Positions 1 to 5,468 of a stretch of DNA of 5,784 bases are shown piece by piece. This DNA comes from Caldifarciminota bacterium. GTDB taxonomy: Bacteria; Hydrothermota; Hydrothermia; B15-G9; WFZT01. Below the pieces are notes generated by a model. It searched no databases and was not told the origin of the DNA. It was given only the letters and a program-made list of their open reading frames with translations. The position numbers and the translations under genes are program-made. The stretch spans positions 1-5,784 of the forward strand of contig JALSOD010000003.1 of assembly GCA_026986655.1 (NCBI GenBank), in the 5' to 3' direction. Every line of letters starts with the position of its first letter. Position 1 is the first letter of the stretch.

Positions 1-456
1 TCCAATCTCTCTCACTACATCAATTGCATCTTCAAATCTCTCAATTGCCTCATCTGTACCAGGCAAAGTTGGTACTCCAGCCTCTTTCATAACCTTCTTT
101 GCCTCGATCTTATCTCCCATGAGTCTAATGGTTTTCGATGATGGGCCTATGAATTTTATACCACTTGCCTCCACAGCTTCGGCAAATTCTGCATTTTCCG
201 CGAGGAATCCGTATCCCGGATGAATTGCTTCTGATCCTGTTGCTACCGCTGCGCTAATAATACTCGTGAAATTTAGGTAACTCTGTTTTGGTGAGGGTGG
301 ACCAATACAAATTGCATAATCGGCCAATTGAACATGAAGGGCATCCCGGTCCGCCTCCGAGTATACCGTAACAGACTCTATCCCCAGTTCCTTTAAGGCA
401 TAAATTATCCTGACAGCTATCTCTCCGCGGTTTGCAACAAGGACTCTTCTGAACAT
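1..456 (-). CDS. accC: Biotin carboxylase subunit (acetyl-CoA or pyruvate carboxylase), N-terminal part
   Basis: Biotin carboxylase performs the ATP- and bicarbonate-dependent carboxylation of biotin on a carrier protein, in the cytoplasm. Seen here are the first 152 residues from ATG at 456; the rest lies beyond the left edge. The N-terminal biotin-carboxylase domain is textbook: VLVANRGEIAVR at residues 5-16, VYSEADRDALHV at 31-42, and the glycine-rich HPGYGFLAEN at 79-88. The start of the ATP-grasp domain is visible as GPSSKTIRLMGDK, where K116 matches the ATP-binding lysine of E. coli AccC. The start is secure because the protein begins at the usual family N-terminus. Upstream there is only a weak GTGA Shine-Dalgarno. 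Which acceptor it serves (acetyl/propionyl-CoA carboxylase or a two-subunit pyruvate carboxylase, PycA) cannot be told without the neighbouring transferase gene. It is transcribed divergently from the coiled-coil gene at 562. Confidence 0.95.
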   Translation of the reverse strand, partial: MFRRVLVANRGEIAVRIIYALKELGIESVTVYSEADRDALHVQLADYAICIGPPSPKQSYLNFTSIISAAVATGSEAIHPGYGFLAENAEFAEAVEASGIKFIGPSSKTIRLMGDKIEAKKVMKEAGVPTLPGTDEAIERFEDAIDVVREIG

Positions 457-499
457 TGTTCACTATTTTAATGGCTTACATAGGTTTAGTGAAGGTGTC

Positions 500-521
500 G
501 GGTGATCTAAGGGTGATCTAA
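500..521. repeat. Perfect 11-bp tandem direct repeat in divergent promoter region
   Basis: The unit GGGTGATCTAA occurs twice with no gap (500-510 and 511-521). It ends 8 bp before the TATA-like element at 530-540 and lies between the start codons of the biotin carboxylase (456, minus) and the coiled-coil gene (562, plus). The 11-bp period is about one helical turn, so two protein subunits could bind the same DNA face. That placement suggests an operator or activator site, but this is inference; no regulator is identified. Confidence 0.6.
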
Positions 522-529
522 CAATGTTG

Positions 530-540
530 AAATATTTATT
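530..540 (+). promoter_or_regulatory. TATA box for the coiled-coil gene, possibly bidirectional
   Basis: AAATATTTATT is a good archaeal TATA-like box, preceded by the purine-rich GTTGA that could serve as a BRE. Its centre is about 27 bp upstream of the ATG at 562, the spacing expected if transcription starts at or next to that ATG and the mRNA is leaderless. The core AAATATTT is self-complementary. The same box could therefore drive the biotin carboxylase on the minus strand, starting near 508 with a leader of about 50 nt that would include the 11-bp repeats. Confidence 0.55.
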
Positions 541-561
541 GCCTCAATGTATATTTTGGTT

Positions 562-1221
562 ATGAAATCGGTTAAGGATTATAGAATAAGAACCTTTGAT
601 GATATTATCAGAATCCTCGAGCAGGAGCCAGAGTGGCGAGAGAAGTTGAGAAAACTTGTGTTGACTGATGAATTAATGAATCTACCCAGAAAATTCGATA
701 ATTTTGTCAAAAACGACTTCCGCCCCCTTGCTAAAAGAGTAGACAAAATAGAGAGTGATGTTGAACAACTCAAAAAGGATGTTGAACAACTCAAAAAAGA
801 CGTCAAACAACTTAAGATAGATGTAGCTCAGCTCAAAGGGGACAATTTTGAGAGGAAAGTCAGGGAAAAGGCTCCCGCATATTTCGGAAGGATTTTGAGA
901 AGGATTAGACTCATTGACCATCAAACCCTTGCGGATCTACTGGAAGACGCGGTTGACGAAGGGATCATCACTGAAGATGAAAAAATGGAGCTCATCTGGG
1001 CAGATGGTGTCCTTAAGGCAAAAAGCAAAGATAACAAGGAAGATGTTTGGGTGGTCTTTGAGGTATCCTACGTGGTTTACAAAAAAGATGTTGATAGAGC
1101 CTTAAACCGAGCTCTAATCTTGAATAAGGTAGTCGGGAAAATCGTTATTCCTATTGTCATAGGTAAAGAATACACGATTCCGGTGGAAGAAATAGAAGAA
1201 AAAGGTGTCATCGCACTCTAA
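562..1221 (+). CDS. Coiled-coil protein with degenerate PD-(D/E)XK nuclease-like C-terminal domain
   Basis: The function is unknown. The protein (219 aa from ATG 562) matches the layout of a family I recognise from thermophilic archaea, cyanobacteria and Chloroflexi. It has an N-terminal helix pair with the signature PEWREKLRKLVLTDEL (23-38), then a coiled coil at about 56-93 with four heptads (VEQLKKD, VEQLKKD, VKQLKID, VAQLKGD). After a helical linker comes a C-terminal alpha/beta domain (about 96-219) that resembles the PD-(D/E)XK fold: D148 in WADG, then the strand WVVFEVS with E167, then DVDRALNRALILNKV and the strand IVIPIVIG. The usual catalytic lysine position (E-x-K) is S169, so nuclease activity is doubtful. 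No signal peptide or membrane segment is seen, so it is cytoplasmic and probably oligomeric through the coiled coil. An ATG at 547 would add five residues (MYILV). I prefer 562 because it sits about 27 bp from the TATA box and suits a leaderless mRNA. Confidence 0.8.
   Translation: MKSVKDYRIRTFDDIIRILEQEPEWREKLRKLVLTDELMNLPRKFDNFVKNDFRPLAKRVDKIESDVEQLKKDVEQLKKDVKQLKIDVAQLKGDNFERKVREKAPAYFGRILRRIRLIDHQTLADLLEDAVDEGIITEDEKMELIWADGVLKAKSKDNKEDVWVVFEVSYVVYKKDVDRALNRALILNKVVGKIVIPIVIGKEYTIPVEEIEEKGVIAL
757..840 (+). repeat. Four tandem 21-bp coding repeats (coiled-coil heptads)
   Basis: Units lie at 757-777, 778-798, 799-819 and 820-840, each encoding seven residues of the pattern D-V-x-Q-L-K-x. 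Units 1 and 2 differ by a single synonymous base at the last position (AAG versus AAA), while units 3 and 4 have diverged more. This looks like recent duplication of one heptad, which lengthens the coiled coil by whole turns without breaking the frame. Confidence 0.85.
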
Positions 1222-1224
1222 ACC

Positions 1225-1233
1225 TTTTATTTT
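1225..1233 (+). terminator. T-rich archaeal-type terminator candidate
   Basis: TTTTATTTT begins four bases after the stop codon of the coiled-coil gene (TAA, 1219-1221). Archaeal RNA polymerase terminates at short T-runs without needing a hairpin, and none is seen here. This is the only T-rich stretch downstream of the gene on this strand before the MATE gene. Confidence 0.4.
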
Positions 1234-1265
1234 CAGGGGATTACCAACTAATATCTGTAGGAGCT

Positions 1266-1276
1266 AAAAAAAAAAA
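1266..1276. other. A11 homopolymer tract in the intergenic gap
   Basis: Eleven consecutive A bases on the plus strand lie in the 168-bp gap between the coiled-coil and MATE genes. Read on the minus strand this is T11, which could stop antisense transcription coming leftwards through the MATE gene from the M16 operon. It could equally be a stiff or curved DNA element upstream of the MATE promoter. Both roles are guesses. Confidence 0.3.
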
Positions 1277-1301
1277 CAATATCACGAGTAACGATTCTGA
1301 T

Positions 1302-1326
1302 AAAATTTAACCCAAAATATTAAAAA
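1302..1326 (+). promoter_or_regulatory. Candidate TATA elements for the MATE gene
   Basis: Two AT-rich boxes, AAAATTTAA (1302-1310) and AAAATATTAAAAA (1314-1326), precede the MATE gene. The second would place transcription start near 1346 and give a leader of about 45 nt. That leader holds GAGGG at 1367-1371, which is too far (18 nt) from the ATG to be a normal Shine-Dalgarno. Nothing else in 1222-1389 looks like a gene or structured RNA. Confidence 0.35.
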
Positions 1327-1389
1327 GCTAATTGCTTCCCGGGTTCCCGTACCTGAAATTATGCTTGAGGGTAGTTATTATAAAAATCC

Positions 1390-2724
1390 ATGGATACAAT
1401 CTGGATACAGCAGGGTAATATAGACCGTGCACTCCTCAGGCTTGCAATACCTGCAGTTATTGCAAGCCTGTCAGAATTAATGTTAAACCTTGGAGACACT
1501 TTCTGGGTTAGCTTTTTGGGTGACAGTTCCGTAGCGGCACTCGGAGCAGCTAGCTACATAATCTGGATCATTTTCTCCCTCATAGATATCGTCGAAAGCT
1601 CCATCATTTCCATGATCTCCAATCAGGTGGGTGCTGGGGACAGAGACTCATCAAACAGAATTTTTGCCAGATTAATGGTTTTCTTCCTCGTTCTTTTTTC
1701 AGCCCTCATTGTACCAGGCATTATGCTTTCAAAAGCTGGAATTCGTGCCACAGGAGTGGAGACATTTGTTTATCAGCAGGCATCAAATTACATAACTGTG
1801 ACGTTACTATTCTTACCCGTAATGGTGTTTTTTTATGGAATTATAGCTGCAACTCAATCGCACGGAAACACACGCTCTCCAATGGAAGCAACTATACTTT
1901 CAGTTGTTCTGAATCTCATTCTTGACCCTCTTTTAATCCTCTTCTTAAAAATGGACCTCACGGGACTCGCACTCGCTTCAGGAATTTCAAGAATTATTGG
2001 AATCTTTTATCTCTGGGGTAAATTTAGAAAAACCTCGGGCTTCACCCTTGACCTCCTGAAATCAGAGTTTAAAACTAAATTCCTGGATTTAAAATCAGGG
2101 GTCAGGGCACTCAAAATTGGCTTTCCAGTCAGCCTCGGTGGTATAAGTTTTAGCCTGATATACTTCTACATACTGAAGATCGTGGCAAAATTTGGAACCG
2201 ATGCTGTGGCTGCAATGGCAGTGGAAAACAGAATCGAGGGAATCACGTATCTTTTCGGCATTGGATACTACACAGCAGTGGCGACTGTTGTTGGACAAAA
2301 CATGGGAAGTAGAAACGTTGACCGAATCGAGAAAACTGTAAAAAGAGCACTCCTGCATACAGCTATCTTTGCCTCTATCATGGGGGCTCTTTTTTATTTT
2401 TTCCCACACATCTTCGGAAGTCTGTTTCTGCATCAGCAAAAATCAATCGAAATTTTCAAGAACTATCTGAGGATCAATGCTTTTAATCAGATTCCGATGA
2501 TTTATCATGTAGTTTTAGAAGGAGCTTTCGTTGGGATTGGTAGAACTTTACCCAACTTCGTAATTCCAGTACCCTTCTGGCTCATAAGAATTCCACTCTC
2601 ATTAATTCTGGCATTCAATCTTGGGATTGGTGTTGACGGTGTCTGGTGGTCTATGCTAATAACACAGACACTTTCAACCACGATGATGATATTCTGGTGG
2701 AATAGACTTACGAGGCACCTTTGA
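1390..2724 (+). CDS. MATE family multidrug/metabolite exporter
   Basis: This is an integral membrane antiporter of the multidrug and toxic compound extrusion family, which exports organic cations or metabolites in exchange for H+ or Na+; the substrate is unknown. It is complete at 444 residues, a normal MATE length, with about 12 hydrophobic segments in two homologous six-helix halves. Family signatures seen are NIDRALLRLAIPAVI at the start of TM1, D36 in GDTFWVSFLG (the position of the functional TM1 aspartate of Pyrococcus PfMATE), and NLILDPLLIL with N175 and D179 in TM5 (matching the second key aspartate). Others are SNQVGAGD at 77-84, its second-half counterpart VGQNMGSRNVDRIEKTV, and GAFVGIGRTLP. 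These suit the archaeal/DinF-like branch. ATG 1390 is the first start possible, since in-frame stops at 1381 and 1372 precede it; no good Shine-Dalgarno is seen. The 3' end overlaps the convergent M16 gene by 17 bp. A strong palindrome lies at codons 16-27. Confidence 0.93.
   Translation: MDTIWIQQGNIDRALLRLAIPAVIASLSELMLNLGDTFWVSFLGDSSVAALGAASYIIWIIFSLIDIVESSIISMISNQVGAGDRDSSNRIFARLMVFFLVLFSALIVPGIMLSKAGIRATGVETFVYQQASNYITVTLLFLPVMVFFYGIIAATQSHGNTRSPMEATILSVVLNLILDPLLILFLKMDLTGLALASGISRIIGIFYLWGKFRKTSGFTLDLLKSEFKTKFLDLKSGVRALKIGFPVSLGGISFSLIYFYILKIVAKFGTDAVAAMAVENRIEGITYLFGIGYYTAVATVVGQNMGSRNVDRIEKTVKRALLHTAIFASIMGALFYFFPHIFGSLFLHQQKSIEIFKNYLRINAFNQIPMIYHVVLEGAFVGIGRTLPNFVIPVPFWLIRIPLSLILAFNLGIGVDGVWWSMLITQTLSTTMMIFWWNRLTRHL
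1437..1470. repeat. 34-bp near-perfect palindrome inside the MATE coding region
   Basis: The arms CAGGCTTGCAATA (1437-1449) and TATTGCAAGCCTG (1458-1470) are perfect 13-bp inverted repeats around CCTGCAGT. The spacer itself contains the palindrome CTGCAG, so 16 of 17 base pairs match across the whole 34 bp. It begins 47 bp after the A of the start codon and encodes part of TM1. It could be a protein-binding operator or an early mRNA hairpin. Confidence 0.8.
2708..2724. other. Convergent 3'-end overlap of MATE and M16 genes (17 bp)
   Basis: The MATE stop codon (TGA, 2722-2724) lies inside the M16 gene, and the M16 stop (TAA on the minus strand, 2710-2708) lies inside the MATE gene. There is no intergenic DNA and no T-rich run near either stop. 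Each transcript must therefore run into the other gene as antisense before it can terminate. Confidence 0.9.
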
Positions 2725-4042
2725 GTAAATTCTCGTACGGATATTCCTCCAATTCGACACCCTTAAAAAATTCAGATGTCAATTTAAATTTACTGAGATC
2801 CGTAACAATGATTGTCGTAAACTTTTCAAGGGTAAAAAATCCGCGAATAACACGATTTACGTCCTCTACGCTGAGATTTTTTATCTTCTTAAGATCATTC
2901 AGAAAATAATTCACATCCATATCAAAAAGCACACTGTATAGCCTGGTCGCAGATATACTCGAATAGGTTTCAAGCTTCCTTGGTAAGCTACCTTCGTAAT
3001 ACTGCTTCGCCTCCTTTAACTCTTTTTCTGTTATTCCATCCTCAACAAAATTTTGAACAACTTTCATAATTGTATCAATTGCCTGATTTGTTTTCTCAAC
3101 ACTCGTTTCAAGATTTATCGAGAATCTCCCGGGAACTATCGTATTTCTGAAGGGAAATCCCGGATCAATTAGAGAGTGCACGGCGTAGGAGTAACCACGT
3201 TTCGTTCTGACCTCTTCAACAAGTCTGGAGGAAAAGCCAGAGCCACCCAAAATATAATCAGCCACCCGGAGAGCATTAAAGTCGGGGGATTTTCTGTTGA
3301 CTCCCACAAACCCCATCCTTATAACACTTTGAGTCACAGGCATGTTTACCAGTATCACCCTCATCTTCTGCTCTCTCTGGAATTCGGGAACCACTTTGTC
3401 TTTTAAACCCAAAGCATTCCACGAGCCAAAATAATCTTCCAGGAAATCGAGATTCTCAAGATCAGATACCACAACTATGAAACTATTTTCAACACGGAAA
3501 CAATTGTTGTAAAAATCTACTACATCGTCCCTGCTGATTTTTCTCACACTTTCGATACTTCCATCAACGTCGTGTCCCACGGGATGACCTTCGTAAAGCT
3601 TCTCCTGAAACACATACTCGGCCACCTTGGCAGGCTCACTAAAATCTATCATGAAGGAGTTTACTGTTAGCTCTTTCTCCCTCTCCACATCCTCCAGCCT
3701 GAAAGCTGGTTCAAATAAGACCTTTTTAAAAATCTTGAGGGCATTCTCAAAATCAGAAGACAACGACTTGAAGGCAATACTCGAATATGAATAGGCGGTA
3801 TTTGTTGAAAAAACCACACCCTCTCGCTCGAAAGCGCTCGCGACTTCAATTTCATTCATATCTTCAGGACCAGACTCAATAAGGTCGAAAGTAAGTGAGG
3901 CAAGACCGTGCAACATATCAGGGTCATGAGCGGCACCGCACCTGACGATGAAATTCAACTGGAAAATGGGCAAATTCTCTTTCTTAACTGCGTAAACTTT
4001 CAGTCCGTTTTTCAACGTAAATTCCTTTGCGTTCAGTTTCAT
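2708..4042 (-). CDS. M16 family peptidase-like subunit, non-catalytic (Arg/Tyr partner)
   Basis: This is the second subunit of a two-gene M16B zinc protease, needed for substrate binding rather than zinc catalysis. The 444 residues form the usual two M16 domains: N-terminal about 1-215 (FTLKNGLKVYAVKKENLPI near the start, HPVGHDVDG at 153-161, FRVENSFIVVVSDL at 182-195) and C-terminal about 216-444 (ADYILGGSGFSSRLVEEVR). The zinc motif is gone: where HxxEH should be, the sequence is S49-L-T-F52-D53, and the third-ligand region (about 124-135) has no glutamate at the expected place (about M131). The Arg/Tyr pair that grips the substrate backbone in M16 enzymes is kept as R279-x6-Y286, with the spacing of human IDE R824/Y831. 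The start overlaps the stop of the upstream M16 gene as ATGA, implying translational coupling. No signal peptide or membrane segment is seen, so the product is cytoplasmic. Confidence 0.92.
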   Translation of the reverse strand: MKLNAKEFTLKNGLKVYAVKKENLPIFQLNFIVRCGAAHDPDMLHGLASLTFDLIESGPEDMNEIEVASAFEREGVVFSTNTAYSYSSIAFKSLSSDFENALKIFKKVLFEPAFRLEDVEREKELTVNSFMIDFSEPAKVAEYVFQEKLYEGHPVGHDVDGSIESVRKISRDDVVDFYNNCFRVENSFIVVVSDLENLDFLEDYFGSWNALGLKDKVVPEFQREQKMRVILVNMPVTQSVIRMGFVGVNRKSPDFNALRVADYILGGSGFSSRLVEEVRTKRGYSYAVHSLIDPGFPFRNTIVPGRFSINLETSVEKTNQAIDTIMKVVQNFVEDGITEKELKEAKQYYEGSLPRKLETYSSISATRLYSVLFDMDVNYFLNDLKKIKNLSVEDVNRVIRGFFTLEKFTTIIVTDLSKFKLTSEFFKGVELEEYPYENLLKGAS

Positions 4043-5307
4043 GATTTTTTCAACCTTACAACGGTCAGATTATCTTCATTCAAATATTTCTGGGCAACCC
4101 TGACAACATCATCTTTCGAAACTTTCATTAGTTCCTCCGGATATCGATTGATAGCTTCAGGATCTGACAAAATTGTGTATTCCCCAAGCAATATGGCAAG
4201 ACCTGAAATGGATTCCTGTTTAAAAACGAAATTCGCAAGCACTTTTTTCCTTGATTTTTCAAGCTCGTTTTCAAGAATCTCTCCATCTTTTACTTTTTCA
4301 ATCATGGATTTTATCATTTTTTCACCCGATTCAATTGATACCCCCTGATTCCAGTAGGAATAAATTATCAGAAGACCAGGATCTTTCAAACTGAGAAGTG
4401 CTACATCTACGTTGGTAGCAATTCTTTTCTGAAAAACAAGCTCGGCGTACAATCTGGATGAGCGTCCACCACCGAGGATATCAGTCAAAATAGAAAGGGC
4501 TGGTGTATCCTCATGGGAGAACTGAGGAACATGAAATGACAGCGTTGATACATCCATAAGTGCCTTTTTATCATGAATTTCTCGAACTTTTAACCCTCCC
4601 TGCTCCGGCTCTCTCGTGATATTCTGCTGAGGTGTCCCCTTATTCTCTATCTCGTCAAAGTATTTTCTTGCAAGGTCAAACGCGCGTCGCGTTTCAATAT
4701 CACCCACGATAATAAGTATTGCATTAACGGGTGAGTAATGGGTCTCGTAGTAACTTCTAACTTTCTCAAGAGACATATTCTCAAGGTCACTTTCAAATCC
4801 TATAACAGGGATTCTGTATGGGTGGGCTGCAAATGCGGTAAGGAAAATTTCCTCAAACAATCTACCATCAGGATTATTGTCCACTCTTAGCTTTCGCTCC
4901 TCTTTTACCACGCTCAGTTCTTCCTCAAATTGATAAAAAGTAAGATTTCGCATCCTGTCCGCTTCCATTTCAAGTGGAATTTCGACTTTTGAGGAAGGCA
5001 CAACTGAATAATAGGCGGTTTCGTCTTTCCATGTGAATGCGTTGTCATAACCTCCAAGGCTCTGAATAATTTTAGAGAACTCTTCTGGCCCGTATTTTTC
5101 AGTGCCTTTAAACATCATGTGTTCAAGGAGATGTGATATTCCAGAGATACCAGGGTACTCGTATCTCGAGCCCACTCTATACCAGACTGAAACTGAAACT
5201 ATGGGGATTCGGTGGTTTTCAAGGACGATCACTTCAAGACCATTGGGAAACGTTTCGCTCTCAAACCGGACTTTTAACTTTGAAAGTATATCCGTTGATG
5301 GTGGCAT
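4039..5307 (-). CDS. M16 family zinc peptidase, catalytic subunit
   Basis: This is the zinc-bearing subunit of a cytoplasmic M16B metallopeptidase that should degrade peptides or unfolded segments inside a closed chamber. The 422-residue protein has the inverted zinc motif H59-L-L-E62-H63 in GISHLLEHMMFKGTEKYG, with the third ligand probably E137 in VVKEERKLRVDNNPDG (E136 adjacent; E130 seven residues earlier). Further family marks are FPNGLEVIVLENHRIPIVSV at 20-39, NAFTWKDETAYY at 89-100, AHPYRIPVIG at 161-170, YSPVNAILIIVGDI at 191-204 and ILGGGRSSRLYAEL at 277-290. The Arg/Tyr substrate pair is missing: the aligned positions are V291 and T298, and its partner gene supplies them. ATG 5307 is the only upstream start, since an in-frame stop lies 9 nt before it. 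No signal peptide and no clear Shine-Dalgarno are seen. It is the first gene of a two-gene operon, overlapping the next by 4 bp. Confidence 0.95.
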   Translation of the reverse strand: MPPSTDILSKLKVRFESETFPNGLEVIVLENHRIPIVSVSVWYRVGSRYEYPGISGISHLLEHMMFKGTEKYGPEEFSKIIQSLGGYDNAFTWKDETAYYSVVPSSKVEIPLEMEADRMRNLTFYQFEEELSVVKEERKLRVDNNPDGRLFEEIFLTAFAAHPYRIPVIGFESDLENMSLEKVRSYYETHYSPVNAILIIVGDIETRRAFDLARKYFDEIENKGTPQQNITREPEQGGLKVREIHDKKALMDVSTLSFHVPQFSHEDTPALSILTDILGGGRSSRLYAELVFQKRIATNVDVALLSLKDPGLLIIYSYWNQGVSIESGEKMIKSMIEKVKDGEILENELEKSRKKVLANFVFKQESISGLAILLGEYTILSDPEAINRYPEELMKVSKDDVVRVAQKYLNEDNLTVVRLKKS

Positions 5308-5333
5308 GGAGTCTTAGGATAATCGTGCCACCA
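5299..5333 (-). promoter_or_regulatory. Inverted repeat covering the M16 start codon
   Basis: TGGTGGCA (5299-5306) and TGCCACCA (5326-5333) are perfect 8-bp inverted repeats with a 19-nt loop. In the mRNA, two of the three start-codon bases of the catalytic M16 gene would be paired in a GC-rich stem. Repeats of this size occur by chance about once in a window of this length, so only the position makes it notable. Confidence 0.25.
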
Positions 5334-5371
5334 AAACGTGTCAAGAAGTCAAAATAGGTCCATACCTTCCC

Positions 5372-5416
5372 TTAGAGAAAATTGGCTGACAGATAATCCT
5401 TCAACCATTCACCCAT
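5372..5416 (-). other. Possible 14-codon leaderless upstream ORF
   Basis: ATG at 5416 opens a frame encoding MGEWLKDYLSANFL followed by TAA (5374-5372). The ATG lies about 25 bp from the centre of the TATA box at 5437-5444, just where transcription should begin, so it could be translated as a leaderless mini-ORF ahead of the M16 operon. No homology is recognised. It may be a regulatory leader peptide or simply chance. Confidence 0.25.
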
Positions 5417-5436
5417 TACTTGAATACCCTGCCGAT

Positions 5437-5444
5437 TAAATATA
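5437..5444 (-). promoter_or_regulatory. TATA box for the M16 operon
   Basis: On the minus strand the sequence reads TATATTTA, the best archaeal TATA match between the SAH hydrolase stop and the M16 start. It predicts transcription start near 5415, giving the M16 operon a leader of about 108 nt. No T-rich terminator separates it from the SAH hydrolase gene (stop at 5469), so some read-through from that gene is also possible. Confidence 0.5.
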
Positions 5445-5468
5445 GTATGGGAAGTTGATTTTATTCTC

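Noticed and set aside
1331..1360. CCCGGGTTCCCG stretch resembling a tRNA T-arm
   Set aside because: No acceptor stem, anticodon arm or D-arm can be built around it, so it is not a tRNA; no C/D-box pair was found in the gap either.
1374..1387. Strong TATA-like stretch TTATTATAAAAAT just before the MATE ATG
   Set aside because: Transcription from it would begin inside the coding region, and no in-frame alternative start follows. A bacterial -10 reading also fails, as no -35 box is at the right distance.
2095..2439. Open frame of 114 codons on the minus strand
   Set aside because: It is antisense to the MATE gene, whose frame is fully supported by family motifs; composition looks random.
3908..4348. 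Open frame of 146 codons on the plus strand
   Set aside because: It is wholly antisense to the two clearly recognisable M16 genes and its product has no recognisable features.
4678..4694. Inverted repeat AAACGCG/CGCGTTT with a 3-nt loop
   Set aside because: Seven-bp arms with short loops are expected a few times by chance in this length, and it lies in the middle of a conserved coding region.
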